From Endomicrobium sp. (GTDB lineage: Bacteria; Elusimicrobiota; Endomicrobiia; Endomicrobiales; Endomicrobiaceae): a stretch of 8,140 bases of DNA. Under the pieces are notes generated by a model. It did no database searches. It saw only the letters and a program-made list of their open reading frames with translations, and had not been told where the DNA came from. Position numbers and translations under genes: made by a program. Shown piece by piece: positions 7,307-8,140 of this stretch. How positions within the stretch are numbered: position 1 is the first letter of the stretch; every line of letters begins with the position of its first letter. The DNA lies in the NCBI GenBank assembly GCA_031283985.1, contig JAITAQ010000052.1, positions 1 to 8,140 of the forward strand. Reading direction: 5' to 3'.

Positions 7307-7559
7307 ATATTTATTTTTAATATTAAACTTAAGCAGATTGTTCTATATTTTACTATTTATTATTTTTTAATAAAGAGCATACCTACTACACGCAATTTTA
7401 CAAATTTTATTGCTATGTGAAATAAATTTCACATATATACATTTTTATCACATACATATTTTCTAATATTGTATAATTAACAATGAAAAATTATGCCAAA
7501 GGAAAATCCGAAATGATTAATTTTTATTAAAATATCAATTACAATATATTTTTTACATC
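7307..7559. other. Very AT-rich gap without genes
   Basis: About 250 bases between the promoter at 7278-7306 and the exonuclease stop. Apart from the palindrome at 7414-7435 I see only scattered T runs. A plus-strand TATAAT at 7472-7477 is followed by a 15-codon frame (ATG 7483) with no family features. No RNA gene is recognisable. Confidence 0.5.
7414..7435. repeat. Perfect 10-bp inverted repeat, operator-like
   Basis: TATGTGAAAT and ATTTCACATA are separated by AA. The core TGTGA-N8-TCACA looks like a regulator operator but has two bases more spacing than the classic CRP site (N6). A further TCACATA half-site occurs at 7449-7455. It lies about 108 bases upstream of the -35 box at 7301-7306. 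As a hairpin it lacks a following U tract, so a terminator is unlikely. Confidence 0.5.
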
Positions 7560-8140
7560 TCACGTTTGTCTGCTGTATTGATATAATAACGGCTGTATTA
7601 TGTCTATACCCTTTCTGTACATATTGGCAAATAGGTACTTAGCAACAGCCTTCATTGCAAAAACATCAGACATCGCTCTGTGTCTCAGTTCAACTTTCAT
7701 GCCTATGGCATTTGCGATACTGTCAAGCTTGTTAGATTCAAAATTAAAATATTGCCTTGCAAGTTGCAAAGTATCCAAGTAAAAAAAGTTTTTTGAAAGA
7801 ATGCCTGCTTGTGAAAGTTCTTTAGAGACAAAAAGTAAATCAAAAGAAGCATTATGGCACACAACAATTTCGCCTTCTATTATAAAAGAAATAATATCTT
7901 TTGCAATATCTTTAAAAAACGGAGACTCTTTAACCATAGCGTCATATATAAAATTTACTTTGGAACAATCCTCGGGTATGTGGCAGCCTGGATTTACAAA
8001 ACTTTCGTATTTCTGATCAAATCCATCTTTTGTTTTAAGCATAGCAATCTCTATTATCTTTGCGCCTTTTTCGGGATCAAGACCAGTAGTTTCAATATCC
8101 AAAAAAACTAAATTTTCTGGATTCTTTGTAAAAACAAATT
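7560..8140 (-). CDS. DEDDh 3'-5' exonuclease (DnaQ/PolC epsilon-like), start outside window
   Basis: An RNase T/DnaQ-superfamily exonuclease that would remove nucleotides from DNA or RNA 3' ends using two metal ions. The frame stays open to the right edge, where FVFTKNPENLVFLDIETTGL shows that the TTG at 8100-8102 is internal. 192 residues are visible. Catalytic motifs are all present: Exo I DIETTGL (Asp14, Glu16 of the visible part), Exo II CHNASFDLLFV (Asp100) and Exo III HRAMSDVFAM (His153, Asp158). LDTLQLAR between II and III is typical of PolC- and epsilon-type domains. It ends with TGA soon after the domain, so it is not a full PolC. It could be a stand-alone proofreading subunit or a general exonuclease; with the N-terminus missing this cannot be settled. 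Confidence 0.93.
   Translation of the reverse strand, partial: FVFTKNPENLVFLDIETTGLDPEKGAKIIEIAMLKTKDGFDQKYESFVNPGCHIPEDCSKVNFIYDAMVKESPFFKDIAKDIISFIIEGEIVVCHNASFDLLFVSKELSQAGILSKNFFYLDTLQLARQYFNFESNKLDSIANAIGMKVELRHRAMSDVFAMKAVAKYLFANMYRKGIDIIQPLLYQYSRQT

Noticed and set aside
7440..7460. DnaA box or replication origin near rpmH, suggested by TTATCACAT
   Set aside because: It does not match TTATCCACA, there is no cluster of boxes, and dnaA/dnaN are absent from the window.
8100..8102. TTG as start of the exonuclease
   Set aside because: The frame stays open upstream with conserved residues (NPENLVF) leading into the DIETTG motif.

Overview
This AT-rich window has compact housekeeping operons separated by decaying genes. 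No transposase, prophage gene, tRNA, rRNA or CRISPR array is visible. YidC has the large N-terminal periplasmic domain of Gram-negative bacteria. Intact core genes beside several frameshifted or internally deleted pseudogenes suggest a host-restricted bacterium with a shrinking genome. An Endomicrobium-like (Elusimicrobiota, termite-gut flagellate endosymbiont) source would fit. That is inference from overall character, not proof.

Left part (1-2246): guaB (IMP dehydrogenase) enters from the left edge on the + strand. A broken DUF2164-family gene follows, then about 530 bases of degenerate sequence with no assignable gene.

Middle (2213-4181, minus strand): the ribosomal operon rplM-rpsI has its own promoter, an ATGA start/stop overlap and an intrinsic terminator. 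Upstream of it lie two pseudogenes back to back: a 2-hydroxyacyl-CoA-dehydratase-type activase (BadF/BadG/BcrA ATPase family) and jag/khpB.

Right-middle (4237-6645, minus strand): the conserved cluster rpmH-rnpA-yidD-yidC is intact and tightly packed, driven by a consensus sigma-70-type promoter. Its usual fifth member, jag, is the pseudogene just named. The cluster links ribosomal protein L34, the RNase P protein, and the membrane insertion factors YidD and YidC. The 44-codon rpmH is easy to miss.

Right part (6646-8140, minus strand): a small lysine-rich protein of 104 residues, built from two near-identical copies of a GYLYFIDKQGD...RGGKK unit plus a basic tail, is flanked by a strong terminator and has a textbook ribosome binding site. 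A remnant of an excisionase-like helix-turn-helix gene and a perfect TTGACA-17-TATAAT promoter lie upstream. An AT-rich gap with a perfect palindrome follows, then a DEDDh 3'-5' exonuclease running off the right edge.

The least described item is the tandem-repeat lysine-rich protein. The clearest evolutionary story is gene decay, often at homopolymer runs, including loss of jag from an otherwise preserved yidC operon.
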